A stretch of DNA of 64,000 nt from Nepenthes gracilis. Lineage: Eukaryota; Streptophyta; Magnoliopsida; Caryophyllales; Nepenthaceae. Below the pieces are notes generated by a model. It had not been told where the DNA came from. It was given only the letters and a program-made list of their open reading frames with translations, and did not search any database. How positions within the stretch are numbered: position 1 is the first letter of the stretch; each line of letters starts with the position of its first letter. This document shows, one piece after another, positions 35,101 through 47,100 of this stretch. The translations under genes and the position numbers were made by a program. The stretch is taken from the NCBI GenBank assembly GCA_033239525.1, contig BSYO01000024.1, positions 14,999,268 through 15,063,267 on the forward strand, given 5' to 3'.

Positions 35101-38100
35101 CGTATCTCTCTGGTGCAGTCCGTTCGACACTGCGCCTACTATCTTCTCTTGCTGTAAGAAATAAAAGAAATTAGGCTACAACGACGGGGAGAAAAGAAAA
35201 GGGAGAACTTAGAAGAAATTATCGGGAAGACTTTCGTTTTTTCCTTCCTGATGGGCCCTACGATCTAGGACTTGATGGTAGGAGACTTGGAGCGGCGGTC
35301 TTCTAAGCCCACTCCACGGTAACTTCACCAGTGAACTCCTTCGGAAAGACAGCTAGGAGACTTCAAGCGGCGGCTTCCTGTGCCAGCTTCGCAATAATCT
35401 CAAACGCCTCAACAAGCTCTTCGGCGGCCAACTCCCCCAACTCCTTAAGCAACTTAGTGGCTGGCTCCTCCAATCCGGCGGCTTTAAGTGCCAGCTCCGT
35501 TGGTGCCGCCAAGTCGCTTGGCAGCGATGGCTTAGCGCCAACACCTCCCGTGGTAGCTCTCTTGACATCTCCAAAATCCACCAAAGAAGCCTTAACACCT
35601 GAGTGCTCACCAACACCAGCCAGTCGACCTGCCATACTGTAATCTGGCTATGGTAGACGATGAGGAAGCAGGCTCAGTTAGTGCGGCTGTCTTCTTCCTG
35701 GGCTACTAGGAGGATCATCGATGGTGAGAGCGCCGGCCTTCCTCTTAGGATACGATGTCGCCGGCAGAGTCTTGAACTTTTGAACAGGTGAGGAGGACCC
35801 TAACGAGCTCTCCTAACCTTCTCTCTGGACACTAGGTGGTTCCTCCTGAACTTAGAGAGGTGCCCCATCACCAACTGTAGCAGTGGCTCCACTACCTCCA
35901 CCTCTTTCTTGGTGGGCTTTCCAGTGAAATCATCAGAGACCTTGCTCCAATCTCGGGACAAGAGCCAACCGTCAGCAACGTGAATAAAAAAGAATCGGTC
36001 CTTCCATTTTTTAACCAAATCATAAATTGCACTGCTAATATGTAGCTTTCGAAGAGACAAGGAAAGCCAGTTCCCACTTTGGGTGAACCGAAATATCACC
36101 CTGACGGTCTCCACTATCAACAACCGTGAATGGTGGCGGAGAAATATGCACTGCGAATGAAGGTAATGTATGGTATTCACGTGAAGTCGTGCGATGGGAA
36201 CACTAAATGTCGTGAGAATGCGGAGTATCTCCTATAGAATTGGGAGCCAATGCCCACTCCGCAGATGAGCCTCGCATATGGTGATGTGGCCAGCAGGAGA
36301 GAGCAAGCCCTATCCTACTCCCTAGGCATCGAAAACACATTGTGTGATGAGATATTAAACTCAACGCATAACTCCCTCACTTCATCGGTAGAAATGACTA
36401 AACAAATTTCAATGACTGAAGAAGCCATGAGAATAGAGTAGTGAGAGAGATGAAGGCTTAGAATTTTTTGGAAAGAAAGGTGTGGAAAATTTGAATTGTC
36501 GTGTGATTTTTATAAAGATCGCCGCTGTCGAAGTGAAGCAACGCATTGAAAAGGCGCGGCAATCATAACGGACACGTGTCAATTTCGGAGAGGGCACAGT
36601 TAAGTCGAATCCTTTGGCGTATTAATTACAGGGATTGCAACTTCACTGCGTGATGACACGTGGTAGCGAACAATGGGCCACTCAGAGTACTGAAACGACT
36701 CTGCTACCCTTCGATTGCCCGTTTGGTGGCATAACGGAACAACGCATTAAGCACAACCCACACTATTCTTCGGATTCCAGTGTGATGGTCAATGAATTCG
36801 GTTAACATTCTTTCCAATTTAATCCTCCAGTTTCTAATGTTGCGGTCAACGAATCCAATCAACTAGCGCATCTGCTTAGTTCTCTGGATTCTGACGTTGC
36901 GATTAACAAATTCGGTTAACATTCTCTCCAGTTCAATCCTCCGGATTCTAATGTCGCGGTCAATGAATCCGATCAATATTCTTTTTTGCTCCGTCCCTCG
37001 AATTCAAACGCAACGGTCAATAGACTCACGCAACATGGTCAACAGACTCAGAGCGAAAAACAAAGGATAGTGAAATACGCACAGAAATGAGAGATAAAGA
37101 CAAAAAATAACTGTAAGTTTCCTGATTAAAACTTTCTCTTTCCAAGTTATAGAATCAGACACATCTCATCATGAATATGTCGGTGGTCGGAGTCCCAGAC
37201 TACTAGCATGGAGGGCTAGTGATGGGAACGTCAGTGGCGGGCCACTCAAAAAGGTGTAAGTGGCCCAAAATCAACGACGGCTGATTTCTGTTTAGGACGG
37301 TCAATGCTACCGTTGGTTGGAGGAGTAGCAAGTAGGTCAGTCGTGACCGAGGATAAACACGGCCCTTGTCTAAATCGACACACGCGTACTTACCCAAGTC
37401 TTAACGGTCATTTGCGCTGATTCTCCGCATCTCTGAAAGAGGCAATCTTCAGTGTAATGGTAACCTCCCAAAATCAGATCGCATCTCGGGAAAAAGGCGC
37501 ATGAATCGGTACGCAATCCACAGAGGGAACCCTGATGGTTGCCATGCGCGGAAGAAAAATGATTAACCTTTTTGACCGTTGTAGCCAAGAATGGCATCTG
37601 CATCCCCACAGGAAAGGTAATGACCCCCACAAAAGGCAAGCATCCCGCCTCGTTACGTAAAAAAGGTAGCGGAGGACCATGGCTATAAAAGATCATGAAG
37701 ATTTACTCCACAGGCATGCTCTCACACCTATTAAACATTCTCTACCAAACTAAAGTGTACAAAAACTATCTACGCTCTCAGGTTTTTCAATACTCGCTCC
37801 TTTTCTCTCTACTACTAGTTCCTTGCAAATTGAGTACTGAGGGAGAACTGTTTTTTGCAAGCATCCTCGACTTGAGCCACTTTTTCCATGAGTGCACCTC
37901 CCACCAACGTTTTCAAACATACTCTAAGCATTCATTTTTGCAATCACTGCATTTTACCTTCTCATCATCAGAAGGCTCGTTACTGACTTGAGCGTCGAAA
38001 TATTTTCGGTGGGATCAAATCTCACCGTCTCCTAACCTTTCGTTTTAAATTGTAGTGTAAATGATCCTAAACTTGGCGGACAGAGACCGGATTCTGACGG

Positions 38101-41100
38101 ACAGCTTGACTTGAACCCGTTCGAAGTTCAGATTTAGGACACATTAGTTATATTTATAAATGTTATCAAAATATTTTTATATAATTATACTTATTTACGT
38201 TATTAGTCATAAATGAGCGAGAGATCTGACCTGCGCAACTGTCTTTCCCTTGGAGTCAGCTATCTGCTTGAGGACCTCGCAGCCTAAGACGTCGTTACCA
38301 CCCCATGGTGTGCCTCCACCTCCCAAGGGAGAGTAGGACGTGACATGTATGCCCTTCTCCATGCAAAATTCTCTTAGCTTTTTCTGTTGCCATAATGGAT
38401 TCATTTCCACCTGATTAATATCATTTTTTTACAAATAAACCATGCATGAAACTCTGTTAGAATCTTAAAGAAACATCGATTCATAGAGGAAAGCAATATA
38501 AGATTAGGGCTGGCGCTGGGGGGAGTATCGCCTTTCAGCAAATTAACGTAATAAAAAATAAAAGAGACCGTTGAGGCTAAATGATAACCTGATTGACGGC
38601 TGGAGGAATGCTTGCATTTTCAAGTATAATCTGAAGCTTCTTGCATGAGAAATTGGAAACTCCAATGGACTTCGACAGGCCAAGCTTTTGGCACCCTTCC
38701 ATGGCTTCCCAAACGCCCTTGAAATCTAGGGGAAGTAGGTCCTCCTCGGCTGCAAACAACTCATATTTCCCGGGTTTTGAGCTTATTGGCCAGTGTATGA
38801 GATACAAATCAAGGTAGTCCAACCCTAGATTCCTGCATGCGTCAGATAATTATATGCATGAATTTTTATTAATTGTTCACGTGCATGCAGCACAATATAT
38901 AATTAGTTATAATTCTGTTTCGCCTTTTGCTTCTAGCTTGCCTTTTCTATTAGAATACCTCTAACCTAGCTTGTTGTTTCATCAGTTTTGAGATAGTGAA
39001 AATTCTATGTAATTGTGATGAACAAATATTATATTGACTTATATTAATCAATTATACGAGGAGGGTATTTTCAGAGTATACACATATGTTAGATGGTACA
39101 TCAAATTCCACATACAAGAAATTGAGAACGAATTTCCAAGCTGACTAATTTATTGCACCCTTATTGCTTGAATTTGTGAGAAAATGACTATAAATGATAA
39201 TAAACAAATAAAATCAAACACATAGGATTTTATGTAGAAAATATATTTAAAAATAAGAAAAAAAAATATAAGACTTCGCATCTGCTATATATTCAGTCCA
39301 CTGAATCCCACTACCGTGAACATGTCATAGGTCACAACACCTGTAGTGAATAACCTGAGCATTGAATTTTGCGAGAGTAAATAAGATAAAATAATTTGTA
39401 AAACGTTCTTTACAAGAGTTAGAATACCAATCCTAACATAATTCAAATCTTACATTATTTGTAAGATCTTACCTTTTTTTCCTTTCATTTCTTTCTATAT
39501 CTTTAGTACCCTTAAAAAGTTTTGGAATGACATAAATGGATGGCCTTAAATCAAAACATTTAATAATATATGGATGATGCTCAAACGCCTATCACACAAA
39601 ATGAATCTGAAAGCCTGCAACTTAAGTGCTCATTGCATGATTCTCCCATGGAATAATTCTAAAAATTTTTTGTTTTAGCAGAAAAAATCATACAAACATC
39701 TAGCTAAATATTATAAAGCACATTGCCAAGTTTTCATTCAAATAAAAATTCATGTGAAAATCATGCAAAACTTTTTGTGATCAACAAAAATAAAAAACAA
39801 ATGTACAACGGATATGAAAGGGAGTGACCCACGTTATAAACTTTCTTTCACAACCTTATAAAAGTTATTACATTCATTTTATATCTCAATATATCTCAAG
39901 CTTTTCCCTTTGCAAAGATTTAGTCATTATATATGACCTATTATTGTTAATTAAGTCTCAACAACACCAATTTAAGAACATTTCTTACCTAATAATATCG
40001 TATATCAATGTATTTAATTAAGTCAGGCGGGAAGTTGTTCACCGAAAACGCTGACCTCTTGTTCATTTTAGTGGTGTGCAGGATTCGTGTTCAGTGAACG
40101 GAGCCGGTTTAAATCATCCAGAAGAATCCGAATCTATTCGAAGTCGGATCCAGGTACGTATCATTGGCACCGTCTGTGGGAAGCGCTTACAAAAAGCCTA
40201 CCACAAAAATCTGCACAAACTCTCTCTGTCACCTTCCAATTCTGCAATGGTGAACACGAGAGCTCAAGCTAGCGATCCCGCTAGAGACACTGCTAACCCC
40301 GACCAGGACCACGCTGCTGGTGCCATGGTCAACGGGGCCACGGGCGGAGTTCCACCGCCTTACTTTCAGCAACTGGTGGAGCAGATGCAGGCCAACAATT
40401 GCCTGGTCCAACTTCTTTGCGCGCAGAACGAGCAACAACAACAAGCGGCTCCACCAATGGCCATTCCCACTCCTGCCACCAAAAGGGGTGGCCAGAGGAA
40501 GAAGAAGCCGGCCAAGCGGCCCGGAAAAACTGGAGACAATCTGGCTCCAGCGTCCTCCCGCGTTCCTGGCCAAAACAGGCCTGTGGAACGCTCCGGGAGT
40601 ACGTCTCCGACGGAGAGCCCAAAAAGAAATCCCCCGTCTCTCGGGGCGGAGAGACTACCACGCAGTCCGGAGCGAGCCTCAGGATCGCCCCGATCCATCG
40701 AGGAGGCCCGGCTGCTGCACGAACTCGCCGGGAAAGCAAGACAGAGTTGAGGGATTACCTCAACTCCAAACGATCAACAAACGTCGCTCGCACCGATCCA
40801 CGGGTGGACAAGATATGGAACCATGTGTTCTAGGAGGAGGAGCGTGCAGTCTACTTAGATCGATCTCCTTTTACTGCGGAGATCCTAAGCCGTCCACTGC
40901 CCACAAAATTCAAGATGTCGTCCCTTGACTTATACGATGGGGGTAGTGATCCGGTTGACCACCTGGATCACTTCCGCACCCATCTGAGTCTATAAGGGCT
41001 AGAAGACTCAGCGATGTGCCACTGCTTTCCGCTCACACTGAAGGGAGACGCTCGAATCTGGTTCCATCACCTCCCTTCAGGCATTGTCAGCAGCTTCCGT

Positions 41101-44100
41101 GAGCTCATAGACCTCTTCCTAGCTCAGTACGCTTCGAGCCAACGGGAAGAGAAACAGCCATGGTACCTCTCCCACATAAAGCAGAAACGGGAGAGAACCC
41201 ACGGTGTTTCCTGGATCGCTTCGTGGCTGAGGCCAGAAGGATCCCCAGGATCACAGAGGAGATGAAATTGTGCAGTTTTATCTCAGCACTTACTTTCGGT
41301 GATTTCTTCAAGCACCTAGCCCACAAAAATCCTTAAACATTCCGTGAGGCGGAATCCATTACCAGGGCCTATGCTGCTGCAGAAGAGGCCAACGAGGCAA
41401 AACGTCCAGAATCGACGGACCAGTCTCGGCCATTCCCTGGATAAGGGAAAAGAAAGTTCACGGGCAGAGAACATCCCCGCTAGAAGCAGGGCCAGACTGG
41501 GCCCCTAGAACGCAGAGATTATGGGCCCACCAGCTTCACACCCCTGACAGACACACGCGCAAACGTCCTCATGCAGATCCGTGGAGAAAAATTCCTGAAG
41601 TGGCCCAAACCGCTGAAGAAAGATTCTGGGGGAACTAAATCAAGTATTGTGACTTCCATCGCTCACGCCATTCAACCAGCAGGGACTGCAACACACTGCA
41701 GAGGAAATTGAGGACCTGATTCGCAGAGGACACCTCACAAAGTTTGTTAGAGACCCAGGACAAAACTCAGGAGCGGCTGATGAAGAGGGGTAGGAGCAGA
41801 CTCCTCCCCGGAACAGGATTGCGGCAGGAGTGGTTAACATGGTCACCACCCGAGCGCCAAGAGCCGTGACAGCCTAGAGCAAAAACTGGGAGGAAGAAGA
41901 AAAGCGCCATGAGATAATACTATTAGCTTCAGTGATCGTGACTCAAACCATGTAATGTCCCCCCATGCTGATCCCCTTGTAATCTCAGCACTCGTTTCAG
42001 ATGGTATTTCAGACTACCAGCTGAAACGATTCTTTATTGATAATGGTAGCTCTAAAGACTTGCTTTACTTTGATGCGATCTTTAAATTAGGCTTAAAAAG
42101 GAACCAATTAAAACCTGCTGAATGACCTTTATACGGCCTTGACAATGAACCGGTGCCCGTTCAAGGGACAGTCCAACTGGAAGTCACCCTGGACACCTAT
42201 CCGAAAACAGGAAGTCACATGCTAACCTTTCTAGTAGTTGACCTGCCCTCAATGTACAACGTTATACTGGGCAGGCTTTGCCTGGCGGCATTCGGGACAG
42301 TTACCTCGATTCCACACCTCAAAATGAAATTCCCGACACCCTACGGTGTTGGAGAGGTCTTAGGCGACCAAATAATTAGGTGGACATGCTACATGTCCCA
42401 GATTGCCCCTAGTGGCAGAACTAGCACGGTGGGAGAACTCCATCACCGAGACGAGACCACCCTACAGCAGGCGCAGCCAGGTGAAGCCATAGATCTGGTC
42501 CCACTAAATCCACAGGAACCGGAGAAGTGTGTGCAGATTGGCGGCTCACTCACTGGCACGCTACGCATTGAACTGATTGCGTTCCTGCAACGGAACACTG
42601 ACTTGTTCGCATGGACTCCCTCGGACATGCCCGGGATTTCGGCTGAAGTGATGGTCCACAAGTTGGGCCTTGATCCTGACCGAAAGCCAGTCAGGCATAA
42701 GCGGAGGAATCACTCCGTCGAAAAGCTAATCGCCATCCGAGAGGAGGTAAAAAAGCTACTGGACGCTGGGTTTATTAGAGAAGTCCAGTACTCGGATTGG
42801 CTCTCAAATGTTGTCCTTGTTAAAAAGAGCAACGGAAAATGGCGAATGTGCGTCGATTTTACCGACATCAACAAGGCCTGCCCGAAAGACAGTTTTTCCT
42901 TGCCCAGGATCGACTTACTGGTTGACTCCACGGCTGGACATGAGTTGCTCAGCTTCATGGGCGCCTATTCGGGTTACAACCAGATTCAAATGAGTCCGGA
43001 AGACGAAGAGCATAATGTCGTTCATGACGGACCAGGGCACCTACTGTTTCAAAGTGATGCCCTTCGGACTGAAAAACGCTAGAGTAACTTACCAACGGCT
43101 GGTCAACAAGATGTTCGAAAAGCAGATTGGTCGCAACATGGAGGTCTACGTCGACGACATGCTCGTCAAGAGCAGAGTCACTGGCGACCACATACGTGAC
43201 ATGGAAGAATCCTTTGAAGTGCTCCGCCAAAGACCAAATGAAGCTAAATCCGGCCCAAGTGCGTCTTCGGGGTAGCCTCACAGGAAGTTCTTGGGTTTCA
43301 TCGTCTCCCGGCCCGAGGGATCGAGGCAAACCGAGGAAAAAGATTAAGGCCCCGGCCGACATGGCTCCCCCGAAACGTAAAAGATGTACAGCGATTGAAT
43401 GGGCGGCTGGCTGCTTTGTCCCGCTTCCGCGCGAAGTCCGGCGACAAGTACCAGCCCTTCTTTAAAGCACTAAGAGGAACAAAATCCAACGGATTCCAGT
43501 GGACGGCTGACTGCCAGTCTGTCTTCAATAAATTGAAGCAGTATTTGGCCAGCCCACCGTTGCTAGCATCACCCAAAGACGGAGAGGAGCTGTACCTCTA
43601 CCTGACGGTATTAGAAGCGTCCCTCAGCTCCGTCCTCGTGCGTCAGGAATCTGATATCCAGCAGCCGGTCTACTATGTGAGCAAAATATTGACTGGCCCA
43701 GAAACTCATTATCCACGAGCAGAAAAAATGGCCCTGGTACTTATCTTCGCAGTGCGAAAATTGAGGCCATACTTTCAGGCACACCCGATAGTGGTCCTTA
43801 CTGAGCAGCCGCTGAAGGGCATACTCCAGAAATCAGACGTTTTTGGACGGCTGGTGAAGTGGGCTATTGAATTGAGAGAATTCGACATCGAATTCAGGCC
43901 CAGACCGGCCATAAAGGCGCAGGCTCTGGCTGACTTCATCGTCGAGACCACGACCCCAATTCAAGAGGAGCAGCCCGCGGAAAATGAAGAACAGCCAGGG
44001 CGAGGTCCCGAATGGGCACTCCACGTGGACGGATCGTCCATGGACAGTGGCAGCGGAGCAGGGGTGATCCTAACGACTCCTGATTGATTTGAGATCAAGT

Positions 44101-47100
44101 ATTCCCTAAAACTTGATTTCCCAGCGACCAACAACGTCGCTAAATACGAAGCCCTGCTAGCTGGCTTGCGATTAGCAAAGGAGTGCTCTGCCAAGAGGTT
44201 GGCGGTTCACAGCGACTCTGAATTAATCGTCAACCAGGTCAATGGGGGCTTCGAGGCAAACAACTCTTCCTTGGCCGGGTACCTGGTGAAGGCTAGGGAA
44301 GCCATCCAGGGTTTCAACAAACTAACCCTGATTCACGTTCCTCGAACTGAAAATTGGAAGGCAGACCGGCTGGCTAGAGCCGCTGCTGTCGAGAACTCAA
44401 AATAGTATTCGAGGGACATCCGGGAGATCCTGAACGCTCTCAGCATAGAGAAACAGGAGGCAATGCAGATTTCCGAGACGAAAAACTAGATGATGCCCTA
44501 CTTTAGATACTTGGCAAACGGATCACTCCCAGAGGACGCCGAAAAAGCCAAGCGACTTAAAAAGACGGCCGACTGGTACACGGTAGTCGATGGGCGGCTG
44601 TATCACCGCGGATACTCAACTCCGTATCTCCGCTGTCTAACTCCCGAGGAGGCCAACTACGCGCTGGGCGAAGTTCACCTCGGGATCTGTGGGTCACACG
44701 TAGGCGGGAAAAACCTGGCCTTCAAGATCATGAGACAGGGCTACTAGTGGCCCTCAATGAAAAAGAACGCGCGTGAGTTTGTGAAGAAGTGTGAAAGCTG
44801 CCAGCTTCACGGCAACCTTCACCACCAGCCGTCCGCTGACCTAAAGTCACTTAAGGCTCCGTGGCCCTTCGCGCAATGGGGGCTCGACATCCTCAGCCCA
44901 TTTTCTATCGCCACGGGGCAACGTAAGTTTATCATAGCGGGCATCGACTACTTCACTAAGTGGGTTGAGGAGGCCTCGCTAGCAAAGATCACAGAACATA
45001 ATACCCTGGAGTTCCTTCACTTGAGCATTGTCTGCAGGTTTGGGATCCCAGAGGTCGTGGTAACCAACAACGGGACCCAATTTTCGGGGAAACGCTTCAC
45101 CAAGTATTGCACCAGCCTTGGGATCAAGCTGATCCACACTTCGGTGGCATACCCCGTGCCAACGGGCAGGTGGAGGTCAGCAAACCGTGACGCTACTCCA
45201 CGGGTTAAAGACTAAGGCCGAGGACGCCTGGGGCTCGGGCCGACGAGCTCCCATCTGTCCTCTGGTCTTATCGTACAACCCCGAAGGAACTAACGCGCGA
45301 GACACCCTTCAGACTCTGTTACGGGACTGAAGTAGTAATTCCTGTTGAAATCGGGCTTCCAAGTCTCAGGGTGGAGTCCTTCGACCCACAGACCAACTCC
45401 TAGAAAATTAGGGAGCACTTGGACTTGCTAGAGGAAGCCCGCAACGCTGCCAGAATACGGACAGCAGCATACCAAGACCGAGTTACCCGATACTACAATA
45501 AAAAGGTAAAAGCCCGGCAATTCGACGTTGGGAACTTGGTCCTACGAGACATCGAGGCCACAGGCAAGCTGGCCGGCCGAAATAAGCTCTCTCCCAACTG
45601 GGAGGGACCTTTTCTTGTCTCCGTCGTCCGACGCAACAGAGCATACAAACTCCGAACGCAGGACGAAAAGTTGGTCCCGCGAACGTGGAACGCAACCCAC
45701 CTGAAGCGCTACTTCCAAAAGGGAACCCAGGTACGCACTCACTCACTTATGTGCATTCATTCGCATGCTTGTTTTAATTTGATAAAATGAGGGGTTTAGT
45801 TAGCATATAGATCCTAGGCTATATACGAACTGTTTTTGCCTTGCAGGTTTACCAGACCTAGACTGCCCCTAAGTCGGGAGGGTCTTCACCCTCTCGTTAA
45901 ACCCTAGTCATCTAGGTGGCCCATGAGCGGTCTGAAATCTTGGTCATCCAGGTGGCTCATGAGAAGTCTAAAACCCTGGTCATCTAGGTGGCCCATGAGC
46001 TGTCTGAAACCTTGGTCATCCAAGTGGCCCATAGCGGTTTAAAAACCTTAGGGGCAAGTATGGCACACGCGACGACCTTCTCTCGGGGAGCAGCAACGTC
46101 AGTCAACGACGGTCAAAGAGGGAAACACTTTTTCTCCAACATTGGCAGCCCAAGCCGTCACTTGCACGGCGCCACCAGGTTGGTTATAACAACCGCCTGC
46201 ACAGCTTAAGTATCTTACTCCTTAGACAGCCAGCCAACCAGGCTGGCTACCCCACGCACTAACCTTCTCGACGAAAGGATAGCGTGATTAAACAATAACG
46301 AGAAGCGTTCCTTCTCTAACGCTGATTGCCCAAGTTTCCACTTGGACAGCACCGCAAGGCTGGTTAACGCAACCACCTGCCAAGCTTAGGGACTCAGCTC
46401 CTTAGGCAACCAAGCAACGATCACCGGCCAACCAGGTTGGTTGTCCAATGCAACAACTCATGCAAACACAAAAAGCAATAAAAGACAATGGACGCCGAAC
46501 TGAAAAGGATTTCTGCTTTATTGCTTACCAAGTATATTAAAATTTACATATAGTCCAAAAAGCAAAAGAAGTACAAAAGGCTACAGGGGCGGCGGACCAC
46601 CCTGACTGTCTCGGGGCCCTCTCTCCAGATCTTTCTTGCGTTGCGCTGCGCGGTTTCGTTGATTGATAAACTCCACTGGGAAGTCAGGAACGACCAACCG
46701 AGCAACGCAACGTCCAATGTTGGGCCCCTCCAACAGCCGGGCGTGCAGTGCGCCCCTGACCTCATGAGGGCTCATCCAAGTGGCCAACTTGTTCTCTGCG
46801 GCGGCGGCTCGATCTGCAAGACGTTTGTTGCTCGCTTTAAGTCGATCATCCTCCTCCTTCAAGCGAGCAACCTCCGCCTTCAACTCAGCGTTCTATGCCT
46901 TTAGCTCAGCATTCTCTGCCCCCACGCCCGCCATAACGGCCTCAAGAGCAGCTGTCTGCTCACGGAGCTCCCGTCCTGAGGCGGCCAGCTTGGCTTCTAG
47001 CTAGGCTATCTCAGCCTCCCGATCTGCAATGATGCGATCACGCTGCTCCATACCGCATAAGTCTTCCTATAGGGAGTTTATAAACACAAGGAAGAAAGAA

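Larger units (their letters stand above)
29797..38146 (+). mobile_element. Tat-type retrotransposon C with pol deleted, inside aldo-keto reductase intron 3
   Basis: Perfect target duplication GTTAT at 29792-29796 and 38147-38151. The 5' LTR is split by a solo LTR; primer site, gag, an integrase C-terminal end, hairpin array, antisense gene, polypurine tract and 3' LTR follow in order. Protease, RT, both RNase H domains and the integrase core are missing between about 33420 and 33455. Many differences from relatives look like C-to-T or G-to-A changes, as expected for methylated, silenced copies. It lies antisense to the host gene. Confidence 0.95.

Noticed and set aside
38207..38822. Aldo-keto reductase exons as a pseudogene fragment
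   Set aside because: Taken alone the pieces look truncated, but with exons 51147-51463 and 28933-29160 they join in frame with proper splice sites into a complete protein.
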